Made by a program: the position numbers and the translations under genes
Shown: positions 9,164 to 17,244 of the stretch, piece by piece
How positions within the stretch are numbered: position 1 is the first letter of the stretch
How the letters are laid out: every line of letters starts with the position of its first letter
Notes under the pieces: model-generated
Told to the model about the DNA's origin: nothing
The model's database searches: none
What the model saw: the letters and a program-made list of their open reading frames with translations, nothing else
Source of the DNA: JACKII01 sp041687435
GTDB lineage: Bacteria > Pseudomonadota > Alphaproteobacteria > Bin95
DNA: 64,000 nt
Assembly (NCBI GenBank): GCA_041687435.1
Contig: JAWLBX010000002.1
Location: 191,993-255,992 of the forward strand
Reading direction: 5' to 3'

Positions 9164-10063
9164 ATGCGCTATGCCTATCTAACCCTGGACGTGTTCACCG
9201 ACCGGCGCTTCGGTGGCAATCAGCTTGCAGTGCTGCCGGATGCACGCGGCCTTTCGGCCGAGCAGATGCAGGCGATCGCGCGGGAATTCAACTACTCCGA
9301 AACGACCTTCGTACTGCCGCCCGCTGCGCCGGGCAATGATGCTGAGGTGCGCATCTTTACGCCAGGGCGGGAAGTGCCGTTTGCAGGCCATCCGAATGTC
9401 GGCACGGCCTACGCACTCGCCCTGCTGGGCCAGTCGCATGGCAAGCCCGTCGGCGGGGTGCTGCGGTTCGAGGAACAGGCCGGGCTGGTGGTCCTGTCCA
9501 TCGCGCGCGACGGGGCGGGACGACCGGTTTCGACAGAGTTTACCGCGCCGGCGGCGCTGAACTTGGGCGAGACCGTGCCGGTGGCCCAAGTCGCCGCGGC
9601 GGCCGGCTTGCCGGAAACGGCGATTGTGACCACCCGGCACGCGCCGCAGACCGCCTCGGTCGGCCTGCCGTTCACTCTGGCGGAAGTGCAGGACTTGGAG
9701 GCGCTGGCCGCGGTCAAGCCGAACCTCGCCGCCTTCGATGCGCATTTTGCCGGCCGTGCCGGCGATGCGCTCTATCTCTATGTCCGCACGGGCGAGGGCC
9801 AGGTGCGGGCGCGAATGCTGGCGCCGCTGCATGGCGTGATTGAGGATCCGGCTACCGGCAGCGCCGCCGCAGCCCTCACCGGCTATCTGGCGAATCTGGA
9901 TGACGTGCGGGAGGGAAGCCTGCCATTCACCATTGCCCAGGGGCTGGAAATAGGGCGGCCGAGCCAAATCCAGGGATCGGCAGACAAAAGCGGCGGCGCG
10001 GTAACAGCGGTGCGGGTCGGCGGCCCCTCCGTGGCAGTGGCGGAAGGTTTCCTGACGGTTTGA
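9164..10063 (+). CDS. PhzF-family isomerase/epimerase
   Basis: PhzF-fold proteins have two symmetric diaminopimelate-epimerase-like halves. Most act as isomerases, but the substrates of the non-phenazine members are largely unknown. The 299 residues open with MRYAYLTLDVFTDRRFGGNQ. E46 in NYSETTFV corresponds to the catalytic Glu of PhzF, the GHPNVGTAYAL block lies near residue 74, and the C-terminal GVIEDPATGSAAAALTGYL motif is present. It is co-directional and 3 bases behind the CoA-transferase gene. There are no phenazine genes nearby, so phenazine synthesis is not implied. Confidence 0.9.
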   Translation: MRYAYLTLDVFTDRRFGGNQLAVLPDARGLSAEQMQAIAREFNYSETTFVLPPAAPGNDAEVRIFTPGREVPFAGHPNVGTAYALALLGQSHGKPVGGVLRFEEQAGLVVLSIARDGAGRPVSTEFTAPAALNLGETVPVAQVAAAAGLPETAIVTTRHAPQTASVGLPFTLAEVQDLEALAAVKPNLAAFDAHFAGRAGDALYLYVRTGEGQVRARMLAPLHGVIEDPATGSAAAALTGYLANLDDVREGSLPFTIAQGLEIGRPSQIQGSADKSGGAVTAVRVGGPSVAVAEGFLTV

Positions 10064-10065
10064 GC

Positions 10066-10947
10066 ATGGCCGAAGATTCCCCAGCACTTGACTGGCGGTT
10101 ACACGCCTTTCGCCCCGATCTGGCCGACGTTCGGCTGCAAGGGCGGGTTACGGCGGAACGCTTTGCCGAGGGACGGCCGGCGCGGATTGCCGGTGCCGCA
10201 GAGCCGTTGCTGCGGCGGCCCGATCCGCTGGCACCGATGGACAGCCAGCTTCTGCCGGGCGAGGCGGTCACCGTTTTCGATGAGGGCGGGGGCTGGGCTT
10301 GGGTGCAGTGCCGGCACGATGGCTATGTCGGCTACATCCGCAGCGGCGCGCTGGTCGGAGGCTGGCAGCAGCCGACCCACACAGTCGCCGCTCGCCAGGC
10401 CGTCGTGCTGCCTGACGCCCGGCAGGAATGCGCACCTATGGCATATCTCAGCCTGGGAACACCGGTAACGGTGGCTGACGATGGCGGGCGGTTCGCGGTT
10501 CTGGCGGATGGCGGATATGTCTTCGCCGGCCACTTGCGCCCGATTGACGAGCCGGAGGCGGATTGGGTGGACGCAGCCCGGCGGTTGATGGGCTTGCCTT
10601 ACCTTTGGGGCGGCCGTGGCGCCGGTGGGGTGGATTGTTCCGGCCTGGTGCAGGTGGCACTTGCCGCCTGCGGCATTGCCTGCCTGCGGGACAGCGACCA
10701 GCAGGCGGCCGGCATCGGCGCACCCGTGCCGCCGGAACCGTCGGCATGGCAGCGCGGCGACCTGATCTATGTGAAAGGCCATGTGGTGATCGACACTGGC
10801 GAGGGTACGGTGGTTCATGCCACCGGCTACACCTGGAGCGTAATCGAGGAACCTCGCGGCCAATGCCTCGACCGGCTCGCCGGGTTGGGGCTGCCGGTGA
10901 CGGCGGTGCGGCGCCCACGGCTCGACCACGGCGGCGGGAGCGGTTAG
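10066..10947 (+). CDS. NlpC/P60 family cysteine peptidase with N-terminal SH3-like domains
   Basis: Likely a gamma-D-glutamyl-diamino acid endopeptidase acting on peptidoglycan peptides. The N-terminal half holds SH3-like modules (for instance DEGGGWAWVQCRHDGYVGYI, then a second unit around residues 105-160). The catalytic domain starts near residue 166; Cys191 lies in GVDCSGLVQ and His239 in KGHVVID. No signal peptide is visible, so it may act in the cytoplasm on recycled muropeptides, like the Bacillus YkfC group. The ATG at 10066, just after the phzF stop, is preferred to an overlapping TTG at 10060. Confidence 0.88.
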   Translation: MAEDSPALDWRLHAFRPDLADVRLQGRVTAERFAEGRPARIAGAAEPLLRRPDPLAPMDSQLLPGEAVTVFDEGGGWAWVQCRHDGYVGYIRSGALVGGWQQPTHTVAARQAVVLPDARQECAPMAYLSLGTPVTVADDGGRFAVLADGGYVFAGHLRPIDEPEADWVDAARRLMGLPYLWGGRGAGGVDCSGLVQVALAACGIACLRDSDQQAAGIGAPVPPEPSAWQRGDLIYVKGHVVIDTGEGTVVHATGYTWSVIEEPRGQCLDRLAGLGLPVTAVRRPRLDHGGGSG

Positions 10948-10994
10948 AGTCTCGCACCAAAGTACAACACTTTGATCGAGAGGAACCGCCCGCC

Positions 10995-12299
10995 ATGAAA
11001 TTCGGCATGTTTTACGAGCATCAGGTACCCCGCCCCTGGGACGAGCGGTCGGAATACCGGGTGTTCCACGAGGCGCTGGAACAGATCGAACTGGCCGACC
11101 GGATCGGCGTCGATCATGTCTGGGAGGTGGAGCACCACTTTCTGGAGGAATACTCGCACTCGTCCGCGCCGGAAGTGTTCCTGGCGGCTGCCAGCCAGCG
11201 CACCAAGAACATCCGCCTGGGCCATGGCATCAACCTGACCTCGCCGCTCTACAACCATCCGGCCCGGGTGGCGGAGCGCGTCGCGACGCTCGACATTCTC
11301 TCCAACGGCCGGGTGGACTGGGGCACGGGCGAAAGCGCGACGCTGATGGAGATGGAAGGCTTCAACATCGTGCCCGATGAAAAACACGCCCAATGGCGCG
11401 AGGGGGCGGAGCAGGCCGCCAACATGATGGTGATGCAGCCCTACCCCGGCTACCAGGGCCAATATTTCTCCATGCCGGCGCGCAACGTTCTGCCAAAGCC
11501 ATTGCAGAAGCCGCACCCGCCAATGTGGCTCGCCTGCTCGCGCCGGGAATCGATCCTGCGCGCCGCGCGGCTCGGCATGGGCGCGCTGATCTTCGGCTTC
11601 GTCGAGCCGGACCAGGCGGCCCAGTGGGTCAAGGAATATTACGACATCATCAAGTCGGACGAATGCGTGCCGCTCGGCCACACGGTCAACCCAAACCTGG
11701 CGGCGGTCAGCGGCTTCTCGCTGCACAGGGACGAGGCCGAGGCGGAACAGCGTGGCCTGCCGGGCTTCCGCTATTTCGGCTATTCGCTGGCGCACTACGT
11801 CAATTTCGGCGAACACACACCGACCGTGACCGGCGTCGCCGACATGTTCGACGAGGTCTACGACACCCTGCCGGATAACGCAGGCCGTGGCGGCATCGGC
11901 ACGCCGGATCAGGTGGAGGCGCACCTGCGGTCCTACGAGGAGATCGGGCTCGACCAGATCATCTTCGTGCAGCAGGTGGGCCGCAACGCGCACGAACACA
12001 TCTGCGAGACGCTGGACCTGTTCGGCCAGACCCTGCTGCCCGCCTTCAAGGAGCGGGAAGCACAGCGGCAGAAGGCCAAACAGGCAGAACTCGCGCCCTA
12101 TATCGATGCGGCCCTGGCCCGCAAGGAACGCATGCCGGAGATGCCGCGCGACCAGATCCCGACCGTGAAGGCGGCAGGCAAGCGGCGGATCGAATCCGGC
12201 GAGGTTGACCCGAGCGGCGGCGCCTTCGTCGACAAGACCCGCGGCGGCGCCATCCCCATCCCCCACGCCGACCCGCGCGCGGCCGCCAAGGCGAAGTGA
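10995..12299 (+). CDS. Luciferase-like (LLM class) flavin-dependent monooxygenase
   Basis: A 434-residue bacterial-luciferase-fold protein that would use reduced flavin and O2 (or F420-type chemistry) on an unknown substrate. The N-terminus MKFGMFYEHQVPRPW and the blocks HVWEVEHHFLEEYSHSSAPEVFLAA, LGHGINLTSP and DILSNGRVDWGTGES are typical. It is some 60-90 residues longer than simple LLM proteins because of a C-terminal charged extension. The ATG at 10995 is preferred because GAGAGGAA lies 9 bases upstream; the frame is open much further upstream, but that part is a shadow of the peptidase gene. It overlaps the next gene by four bases (GTGA). Confidence 0.9.
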   Translation: MKFGMFYEHQVPRPWDERSEYRVFHEALEQIELADRIGVDHVWEVEHHFLEEYSHSSAPEVFLAAASQRTKNIRLGHGINLTSPLYNHPARVAERVATLDILSNGRVDWGTGESATLMEMEGFNIVPDEKHAQWREGAEQAANMMVMQPYPGYQGQYFSMPARNVLPKPLQKPHPPMWLACSRRESILRAARLGMGALIFGFVEPDQAAQWVKEYYDIIKSDECVPLGHTVNPNLAAVSGFSLHRDEAEAEQRGLPGFRYFGYSLAHYVNFGEHTPTVTGVADMFDEVYDTLPDNAGRGGIGTPDQVEAHLRSYEEIGLDQIIFVQQVGRNAHEHICETLDLFGQTLLPAFKEREAQRQKAKQAELAPYIDAALARKERMPEMPRDQIPTVKAAGKRRIESGEVDPSGGAFVDKTRGGAIPIPHADPRAAAKAK

Positions 12300-12820
12300 G
12301 CCGCACGCTGGCGCAAACAGCGGGCGGGGCCGACCGTCTCGTTGGCCCCGCACTGCTGCTTTGCCTGCCATTGCTGTTGGCCGGGTTGGTTCTGCCGAGC
12401 CTGCATTTCCAAAACCTCTGGGTGCTGAACCAGGAATATTCGCTCTGGTCCGCCGCCTGGGCGTTCTGGGAAAAGCAGCATTACAGCCTGTTCGCATTGC
12501 TGTTCGGCTTCACCGTAGCCCTGCCCATCGCCAAGGTGCTGCTGGGACTTTGGGTGTTCTATGCCGCCGACACAGGCCAGCTGCCGGCGAAGCGCTGGCT
12601 GCATCCGCTTTCGGCGCTGGCGAAGTGGTCCATGCTGGATGTGTTCATCGTCGCCGTCGTGGTGCTGGCGCTGGAAGGCTCGCTGCTGACAGCCACCAGC
12701 CTGGGGCTTGGGATCGCTTTGTTTGCCGCCGCGGTCGTGCTATCGGGATGGGCGTACGGGCGGCTCGCGCGCCTGGCCTTGCGGATATCCACGGAAGAAG
12801 AGAGACAGTTGCATGCATGA
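12296..12820 (+). CDS. PqiA-like four-helix membrane protein
   Basis: A 174-residue integral membrane protein matching one half of PqiA. Four hydrophobic segments lie near 16-36, 63-88, 112-132 and 137-158. The family hallmark is the segment PLSALAKWSMLDVFIVAVVV around residues 103-122, with L, KW, MLDVF in the expected order. PqiA proteins work with MCE-domain proteins in inner-to-outer membrane lipid transport, but no MCE gene is nearby. The GTG start overlaps the upstream stop (GTGA), and the gene overlaps the following amidohydrolase by eight bases, so expression is coupled to both enzymes. Its role here is unknown. Confidence 0.8.
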   Translation: MSRTLAQTAGGADRLVGPALLLCLPLLLAGLVLPSLHFQNLWVLNQEYSLWSAAWAFWEKQHYSLFALLFGFTVALPIAKVLLGLWVFYAADTGQLPAKRWLHPLSALAKWSMLDVFIVAVVVLALEGSLLTATSLGLGIALFAAAVVLSGWAYGRLARLALRISTEEERQLHA

Positions 12821-13952
12821 TCTGGTGCTGAAGGGCGGTCGCATCGTCGACCCGGCCCAGAATATCGACCGCGTCACCGACATCGCGTTTGCCGATGGCA
12901 AGATCGCCGCCATCGGCGACGGACTGCAAGGCCGCGACACCCGCGACGTTTCGGGAAAAATGGTGACGCCGGGCCTGATCGACCTGCACACCCACGTCTA
13001 TGCCGGCCACACCAGCATCGGCATCGAACCAGACCCGTATGCACGGGCGACCGCCTGCACAACCCTGGTGGATGCGGGCACGGCGGGACCGGCGAATTTT
13101 GACGGCTATCGCCGCCATATCGTAGAGCCGGCCGATGTGAACATCGTCAGCTATATCAACATCTCGTTTGCCGGCATTTTTGCCTTTTCCAAGACGGTGA
13201 TGGTTGGCGAATGCGGCGATTTCCGGCTGCTGCATGCGGAATCCTGCCTGAACGCCATTGAAAAACACCGGGATATCATCTGCGGCGTCAAGGTCCGGAT
13301 CGGCATGACCGCCAGCGGCGGCAAGGGTGCAGCACCGTTGGAAATCGCCCTGGAAGTGGCGGATGCCGCCGGCCTGCCGGTGATGTGCCACCTGGACTAT
13401 CCGCCGCCGAGCCGCAAGGCCACGCTGGCGCTGCTGCGCAAGGGCGATGTGCTGACCCACTGCTACCGCCCGTTCCCCGGCGCACCCAGCCATTACGACG
13501 GCCGCGTGCGGGAGGAAATCCTGGAGGCGCGCGAACGCGGAGTGATTTTCGATGTCGGCCATGGCGGCGGCTCGTTCGGCTGGAAAACTGTGGAGGACAT
13601 GGTGGCCGCCGGCTTCTATCCCGACTGCATCTCGTCCGACGTCCACTCGCTCAGCATCGAGGGGCCGGCGTTCGACCAGTTGGTGACGATGTCGAAATTC
13701 CTGCATTTGGGCATGAGCGAGGCGGAAATCATTCGCGCCTCCACGCAAGGCCCGGCCAATGCCATCAGCCGGCCGGAACTGGGCTCGCTGGAGATCGGCA
13801 CCTCCGGCGATGCCTCGGTTCTTTCCATCGAAGAAGGGGATTTCACCCTGCGCGATGTAAAAGGGCTGGAGCGGCACGCCGGCAAGCATTTCCGGGCGCA
13901 CGGCATGGTCATGCGTGGCGGCTGGCGCAGTGCCTTGCCACCGATTGCCTGA
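12813..13952 (+). CDS. Amidohydrolase/deacetylase-family metal-dependent hydrolase
   Basis: A 379-residue TIM-barrel hydrolase of the dihydroorotase-like amidohydrolase superfamily. The N-terminal beta domain with DLVLKGGRIVDPAQNIDRVT leads to the metal ligands H59 and H61 in LIDLHTHVYAG; a likely metal-bridging lysine lies in CGVKVRIGMTA, later His in VMCHLDYPP and THCYRPFPG, and the catalytic Asp in ISSDVHSLS. The pattern is closest to the predicted deacetylase/amidohydrolase group (COG3964). The substrate is unknown. The ATG at 12813 has GAAGAAGAGAG upstream, within the end of the PqiA-like gene. It is the last gene of the six-gene run. Confidence 0.87.
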   Translation: MHDLVLKGGRIVDPAQNIDRVTDIAFADGKIAAIGDGLQGRDTRDVSGKMVTPGLIDLHTHVYAGHTSIGIEPDPYARATACTTLVDAGTAGPANFDGYRRHIVEPADVNIVSYINISFAGIFAFSKTVMVGECGDFRLLHAESCLNAIEKHRDIICGVKVRIGMTASGGKGAAPLEIALEVADAAGLPVMCHLDYPPPSRKATLALLRKGDVLTHCYRPFPGAPSHYDGRVREEILEARERGVIFDVGHGGGSFGWKTVEDMVAAGFYPDCISSDVHSLSIEGPAFDQLVTMSKFLHLGMSEAEIIRASTQGPANAISRPELGSLEIGTSGDASVLSIEEGDFTLRDVKGLERHAGKHFRAHGMVMRGGWRSALPPIA

Positions 13953-13980
13953 TTCTTGGCAGCCTGAGCCATGTTTGGGC

Positions 13981-14041
13981 GGCGCTGGCGTCTGCGATAG
14001 CATTAGGCCGGCAATGGCCGGGGCTATCCAATGCCAGCGCC
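13981..14041. other. Large nested inverted repeat between convergent genes
   Basis: Outer arms of nine bases (GGCGCTGGC at 13981-13989, GCCAGCGCC at 14033-14041) enclose a second pair (ATAGC at 13997, GCTAT at 14023) and a GGCCGG direct repeat. It lies in the 112 bases between the convergent amidohydrolase and acyltransferase genes. No T-run follows on the plus strand; on the minus strand five T precede the hairpin. It may serve as a weak bidirectional terminator or RNA-stabilising fold, but this is inference. Confidence 0.45.
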
Positions 14042-14064
14042 AAAAACAGCGATGGCGTACCGGC

Positions 14065-14991
14065 TCAGAGCGTCGGGTCCGGCCATGGGCCTTTGGATTC
14101 CGGCCAGCGCCGGTGCAGCCAGAACCAGTCGCCCGGGTTTGCGCGAATCTGTTGCTCGATCATGCGGTTGAGCGTGGTCATGGCCTCCAGATCGGCCGCC
14201 TTGCGCGCCTTTGGCGCGCGTTCGGCAGGCTGGGGCAGTGTGACCAGGTCGGCATGCAAACGGTAACGGGCAGGCCCCAACCGCTCCGCATAGCCAACGA
14301 CGACCGCCGCCCGGAAACGCAAGGCCATCTGCGCAGGCGCCGGTGTGGTCATCGCGGCACGGCCGAAAAACGGCACGGGAATGCCTTCGTTCAGCTTCTG
14401 GTCGATCAGCATGCCGAGATTGCCGCCCGCCGCCAGGACCCGCTGCACTGCCCGGAAGCCGTCCAGGCTTTTCGGCAGCAATTGCAGATCGGGCCCGCGC
14501 ATCCGGCGGAAATAGGCATCGACCAGAGGATTGTTGGCCCGGCGGTAGATCAGCGCCTGCGGAAAGCCCGAACGGGCTGCCGCTCGGCCGAACACTTCGA
14601 AATTGGAGAGATGGGCACCGACAAAGATCATCGCCCGACCGCCAGCTTTCGCCTCGCGCAGCCGGTCAAGGACCGTGGGGTCGATTTCGACATGGCCTGT
14701 GTCGGCGATGGCTTCGAGATGCGGCATTTCCCCGAAAATCCGGCCCAGATTGTCCCACGACTGGCGGACGATTGCCTCGCGCTGGCGCTCATCCAACTCC
14801 GGCATGGCCAAGGCCAGATTGCGGCGGATGCGGTTGGACGCGGGCAGAATAGGCCCCACGGTGCGGGCCACCCAGCCGCCGAAGTTGGATGCCTGTTCCG
14901 GGGACAGCAGGCCGAGCAGGCCGAACACCGCCCGCAGAAGCGCGTATTCGATCGGATCAATCAGCCAGCGTTGCAGCCAGGTTCGCTTCAT
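14065..14991 (-). CDS. Lipid A biosynthesis late acyltransferase (HtrB/LpxL family)
   Basis: Adds a secondary acyl chain to Kdo-lipid A at the inner membrane. The protein has 308 residues with an N-terminal membrane-associated segment (about 18-32) and the acyltransferase motif H127-x4-E132 in VGAHLSNFE, followed by YRRANNPLVDAYFRRMR, a block typical of the family. The ATG at 14991 is chosen because it gives an ATGA overlap with the lpxK stop; an upstream ATG would lie 30 bases inside lpxK. It ends the tldD-DUF374-waaA-lpxK run. Whether it is LpxL- or LpxM-like cannot be decided from motifs. Confidence 0.9.
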   Translation of the reverse strand: MKRTWLQRWLIDPIEYALLRAVFGLLGLLSPEQASNFGGWVARTVGPILPASNRIRRNLALAMPELDERQREAIVRQSWDNLGRIFGEMPHLEAIADTGHVEIDPTVLDRLREAKAGGRAMIFVGAHLSNFEVFGRAAARSGFPQALIYRRANNPLVDAYFRRMRGPDLQLLPKSLDGFRAVQRVLAAGGNLGMLIDQKLNEGIPVPFFGRAAMTTPAPAQMALRFRAAVVVGYAERLGPARYRLHADLVTLPQPAERAPKARKAADLEAMTTLNRMIEQQIRANPGDWFWLHRRWPESKGPWPDPTL

Positions 14992-15944
14992 TCCAGGGTC
15001 TCCAGCCGTGCTTGCAGCCAAACGGTCACGGCGTCGGGCGCTTCGAACCGCAGGACGACCGGCAATGTCTCAACCCGTTTTTGCCAATCGGGCGGCAGGC
15101 GTACATAGTCCTTTTCGGTGGTGACCAGCGCTGCGGACTCGCCGGCCTCCTGTGCCAACGCGCACAACTCCGCCTGCGCATAGCGATGATGATCGGCGAA
15201 CGCATGCGTGCTGCGCAGATCGGCCCCCAGCGAGCGGAGCGTGGTGAAGAATTTCTCCGGCCGGCCAATGCCGGCAAAGGCCACGAGCGGCCGCCCCCGC
15301 CAATTCGCCGCCCCGGCTTTCGGCACGACCCGCGCCCGGAACACCGGCCCGGCATACGGCAGGTCCGGAACGCCATCGCCCACCAGGATCACCGCATCGG
15401 TCCGGGCGAGCCCCCGGCCCGGCGGCTCCCGCAGCGGTCCCGCTGGCAGGCAGCGGCCATTGCCGAAGCCATGGGCCGCGTCCACCACCAGCAGGGAGAT
15501 ATCCTTCGCGAGTTCCGGATTCTGGAAACCGTCATCCATCAGAACCAGCCGCGCGCCGGCTTCGGCGGCGGCAATCGCGCCGGCGGGGCGCTTGCGGCTG
15601 ATCCATGCTGGCAGGCGCCTTGCCAGAAGCAAGGCCTCGTCGCCGACATCATCGGCGCTGTGACGGTCCGGATCGACGCGCAGGGGCCCAGCGATTCGGC
15701 CGCCATAGCCACGAGTCAGCGCGTGGGGAGACCAGTCCCGCAACAGTTCGGCCAGCGCCAGAACCGCCGGCGTCTTGCCGGCCCCGCCCGCCACCAGATT
15801 ACCGACGCAGACAACCGGAACCGGCGCCTGCACCGGTCTTGCCAGCCGGAACCGCAGCCAGCCGCCCGCTGCATACAGCCACCCCGCCGGCGCCAGCAGG
15901 CGCGACAGGAGGGATTGGCCTTGCCAGAAATCAGGCGCGCGCAT
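14988..15944 (-). CDS. lpxK: Tetraacyldisaccharide 4'-kinase
   Basis: Phosphorylates the 4' position of the lipid A disaccharide using ATP, at the inner membrane. The 318 residues start with a short hydrophobic segment and then the Walker A motif GGAGKTP at 53-59 in VVCVGNLVAGGAGKTPAV. The family block LTRGYGG, then GDEALLLARR and the Walker-B-like LVLMDDGFQN follow. The ATG at 15944 overlaps the waaA end by 14 bases, and the stop overlaps the next gene as ATGA. Gene order fits lipid A assembly: Kdo transferase, kinase, late acyltransferase. Confidence 0.95.
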   Translation of the reverse strand: MRAPDFWQGQSLLSRLLAPAGWLYAAGGWLRFRLARPVQAPVPVVCVGNLVAGGAGKTPAVLALAELLRDWSPHALTRGYGGRIAGPLRVDPDRHSADDVGDEALLLARRLPAWISRKRPAGAIAAAEAGARLVLMDDGFQNPELAKDISLLVVDAAHGFGNGRCLPAGPLREPPGRGLARTDAVILVGDGVPDLPYAGPVFRARVVPKAGAANWRGRPLVAFAGIGRPEKFFTTLRSLGADLRSTHAFADHHRYAQAELCALAQEAGESAALVTTEKDYVRLPPDWQKRVETLPVVLRFEAPDAVTVWLQARLETLE

Positions 15945-17226
15945 GCGGCTCTTGCTGAGGCTTGCCGGCCTTTGCGGCGGAGACGTAGGGCGCCAGCGCC
16001 GCCAGCACCTGATCCAGCACCTGACTTTCCGCGGCGGCGACCCGCGCCGCGGCATCCACCATCTGCCGCCGCAGCGGGTCGTCATCCAGAAGCGCCCAAA
16101 CAGCCTTGGCCAAGGTTTCGGCGTCCCTGGTGTAATAGGCACCGCCGGCCGCGCGCAGGCTCTCGCAGACCTCGCCGAAATTGTGGACATAGGGGCCGAA
16201 CAGGATCGCCGCGCCAAGGCGCGCAGGCTCCAGCGGGTTGTGCCCGCCCACCTCAACCAGCGAGCCACCCACGAATGCGACCTTGGCCAGCCGGTAAAAC
16301 AGGCCGAGTTCGCCCAATGTATCGGCAATGTAAACCGCACCGTCCGGCCAGTCGCCGCGGCTGCGTAATTGCGGGTTCAAATGGACGAACGAGGTTTCGG
16401 CCCAGGTCACGCCGCGGTGGGGATGGCGCGGCACGACGATGGTCAGCAGGTCCGGCAATTCGCGCACCAGCGCCTCGTGCACCGCCGCAACCGCCTCATC
16501 CTCCCCCGGATGCAGGCTGGCGGCGACCCAGCAGGGCCGGTTGCCGATGATCGCCTGCAACCGCCGCAGTTCACCGGCGTCGTACGGCAACGGGGGCGCG
16601 GCGGATTTCAGGTTGCCCCGCACCTCCACCCGCGGCGCGCCCAGGCGGATGAACCGGGCAGCGTCTTCCGCCGTCTGGGGCAGGATCAGGTCGAACGAGC
16701 CCAGCAGGCTTTGCGCCGTCCGCGGCCAGCGCCGCCAACCCGTCGCGGAACGGTCCGACATGCGGCCGTTGAGCAGCACCATGGGGATGCCGCGGTCATG
16801 GGTGAACAAAATCAGATTGGGCCACAATTCCGACTCGACCCACACCGCCAGCTGGGGCCGCCAATGATCCAGGAACCGGGTCACGCCGCCCGGGCGGTCC
16901 ACCGGAACGTATTGGTGAATGACCCCCTCGGGGGCCCGTTCCGACACCAGTTGGGCGGAGGTAACGGTACCAGTGGTCAACAGAATGCGCCAGCCGCCGT
17001 TTTCCATGCGAAACCGTTCCAACAAAGGCAGGACCGAAATCGCCTCGCCAACGCTGGCGGCATGGCACCACAACAGGGGGCCGGCGGGACGCGGAACGCC
17101 CGGATGGCCAAGCCGTTCCGGCAGCCGTTCCGGGTCTTCCCGCCCTTTGGCCTGGCGGCGGCGCAGGTAAAGCCCGATCAGCGGGCCAGCCATACGGGTC
17201 AGCAGGCGGTAGAGGGGCAATAGCAA
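15931..17226 (-). CDS. waaA: 3-deoxy-D-manno-octulosonic acid (Kdo) transferase
   Basis: Transfers Kdo from CMP-Kdo to the lipid A precursor. The protein has 431 residues with an N-terminal membrane anchor and a GT-B fold. The proposed catalytic Glu is E61 in HAASVGE, and later blocks include ESELWPNLI, LNGRMSDRS and the nucleotide-sugar segment PRHPHRG. The start appears to be a TTG at 17226, preceded by AAGGGGAGGG; no ATG is available because the upstream gene's TGA lies in the same frame seven codons before. kdsA, which makes the Kdo precursor, lies in the same window at 39548. Confidence 0.94.
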   Translation of the reverse strand: MLLPLYRLLTRMAGPLIGLYLRRRQAKGREDPERLPERLGHPGVPRPAGPLLWCHAASVGEAISVLPLLERFRMENGGWRILLTTGTVTSAQLVSERAPEGVIHQYVPVDRPGGVTRFLDHWRPQLAVWVESELWPNLILFTHDRGIPMVLLNGRMSDRSATGWRRWPRTAQSLLGSFDLILPQTAEDAARFIRLGAPRVEVRGNLKSAAPPLPYDAGELRRLQAIIGNRPCWVAASLHPGEDEAVAAVHEALVRELPDLLTIVVPRHPHRGVTWAETSFVHLNPQLRSRGDWPDGAVYIADTLGELGLFYRLAKVAFVGGSLVEVGGHNPLEPARLGAAILFGPYVHNFGEVCESLRAAGGAYYTRDAETLAKAVWALLDDDPLRRQMVDAAARVAAAESQVLDQVLAALAPYVSAAKAGKPQQEPHARA

Positions 17227-17244
17227 CGGTCCGGCCCTCCCCTT

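Noticed and set aside
9164..10063. Phenazine biosynthesis cluster
   Set aside because: Only a PhzF-fold protein is present. None of phzA-E or G is nearby.
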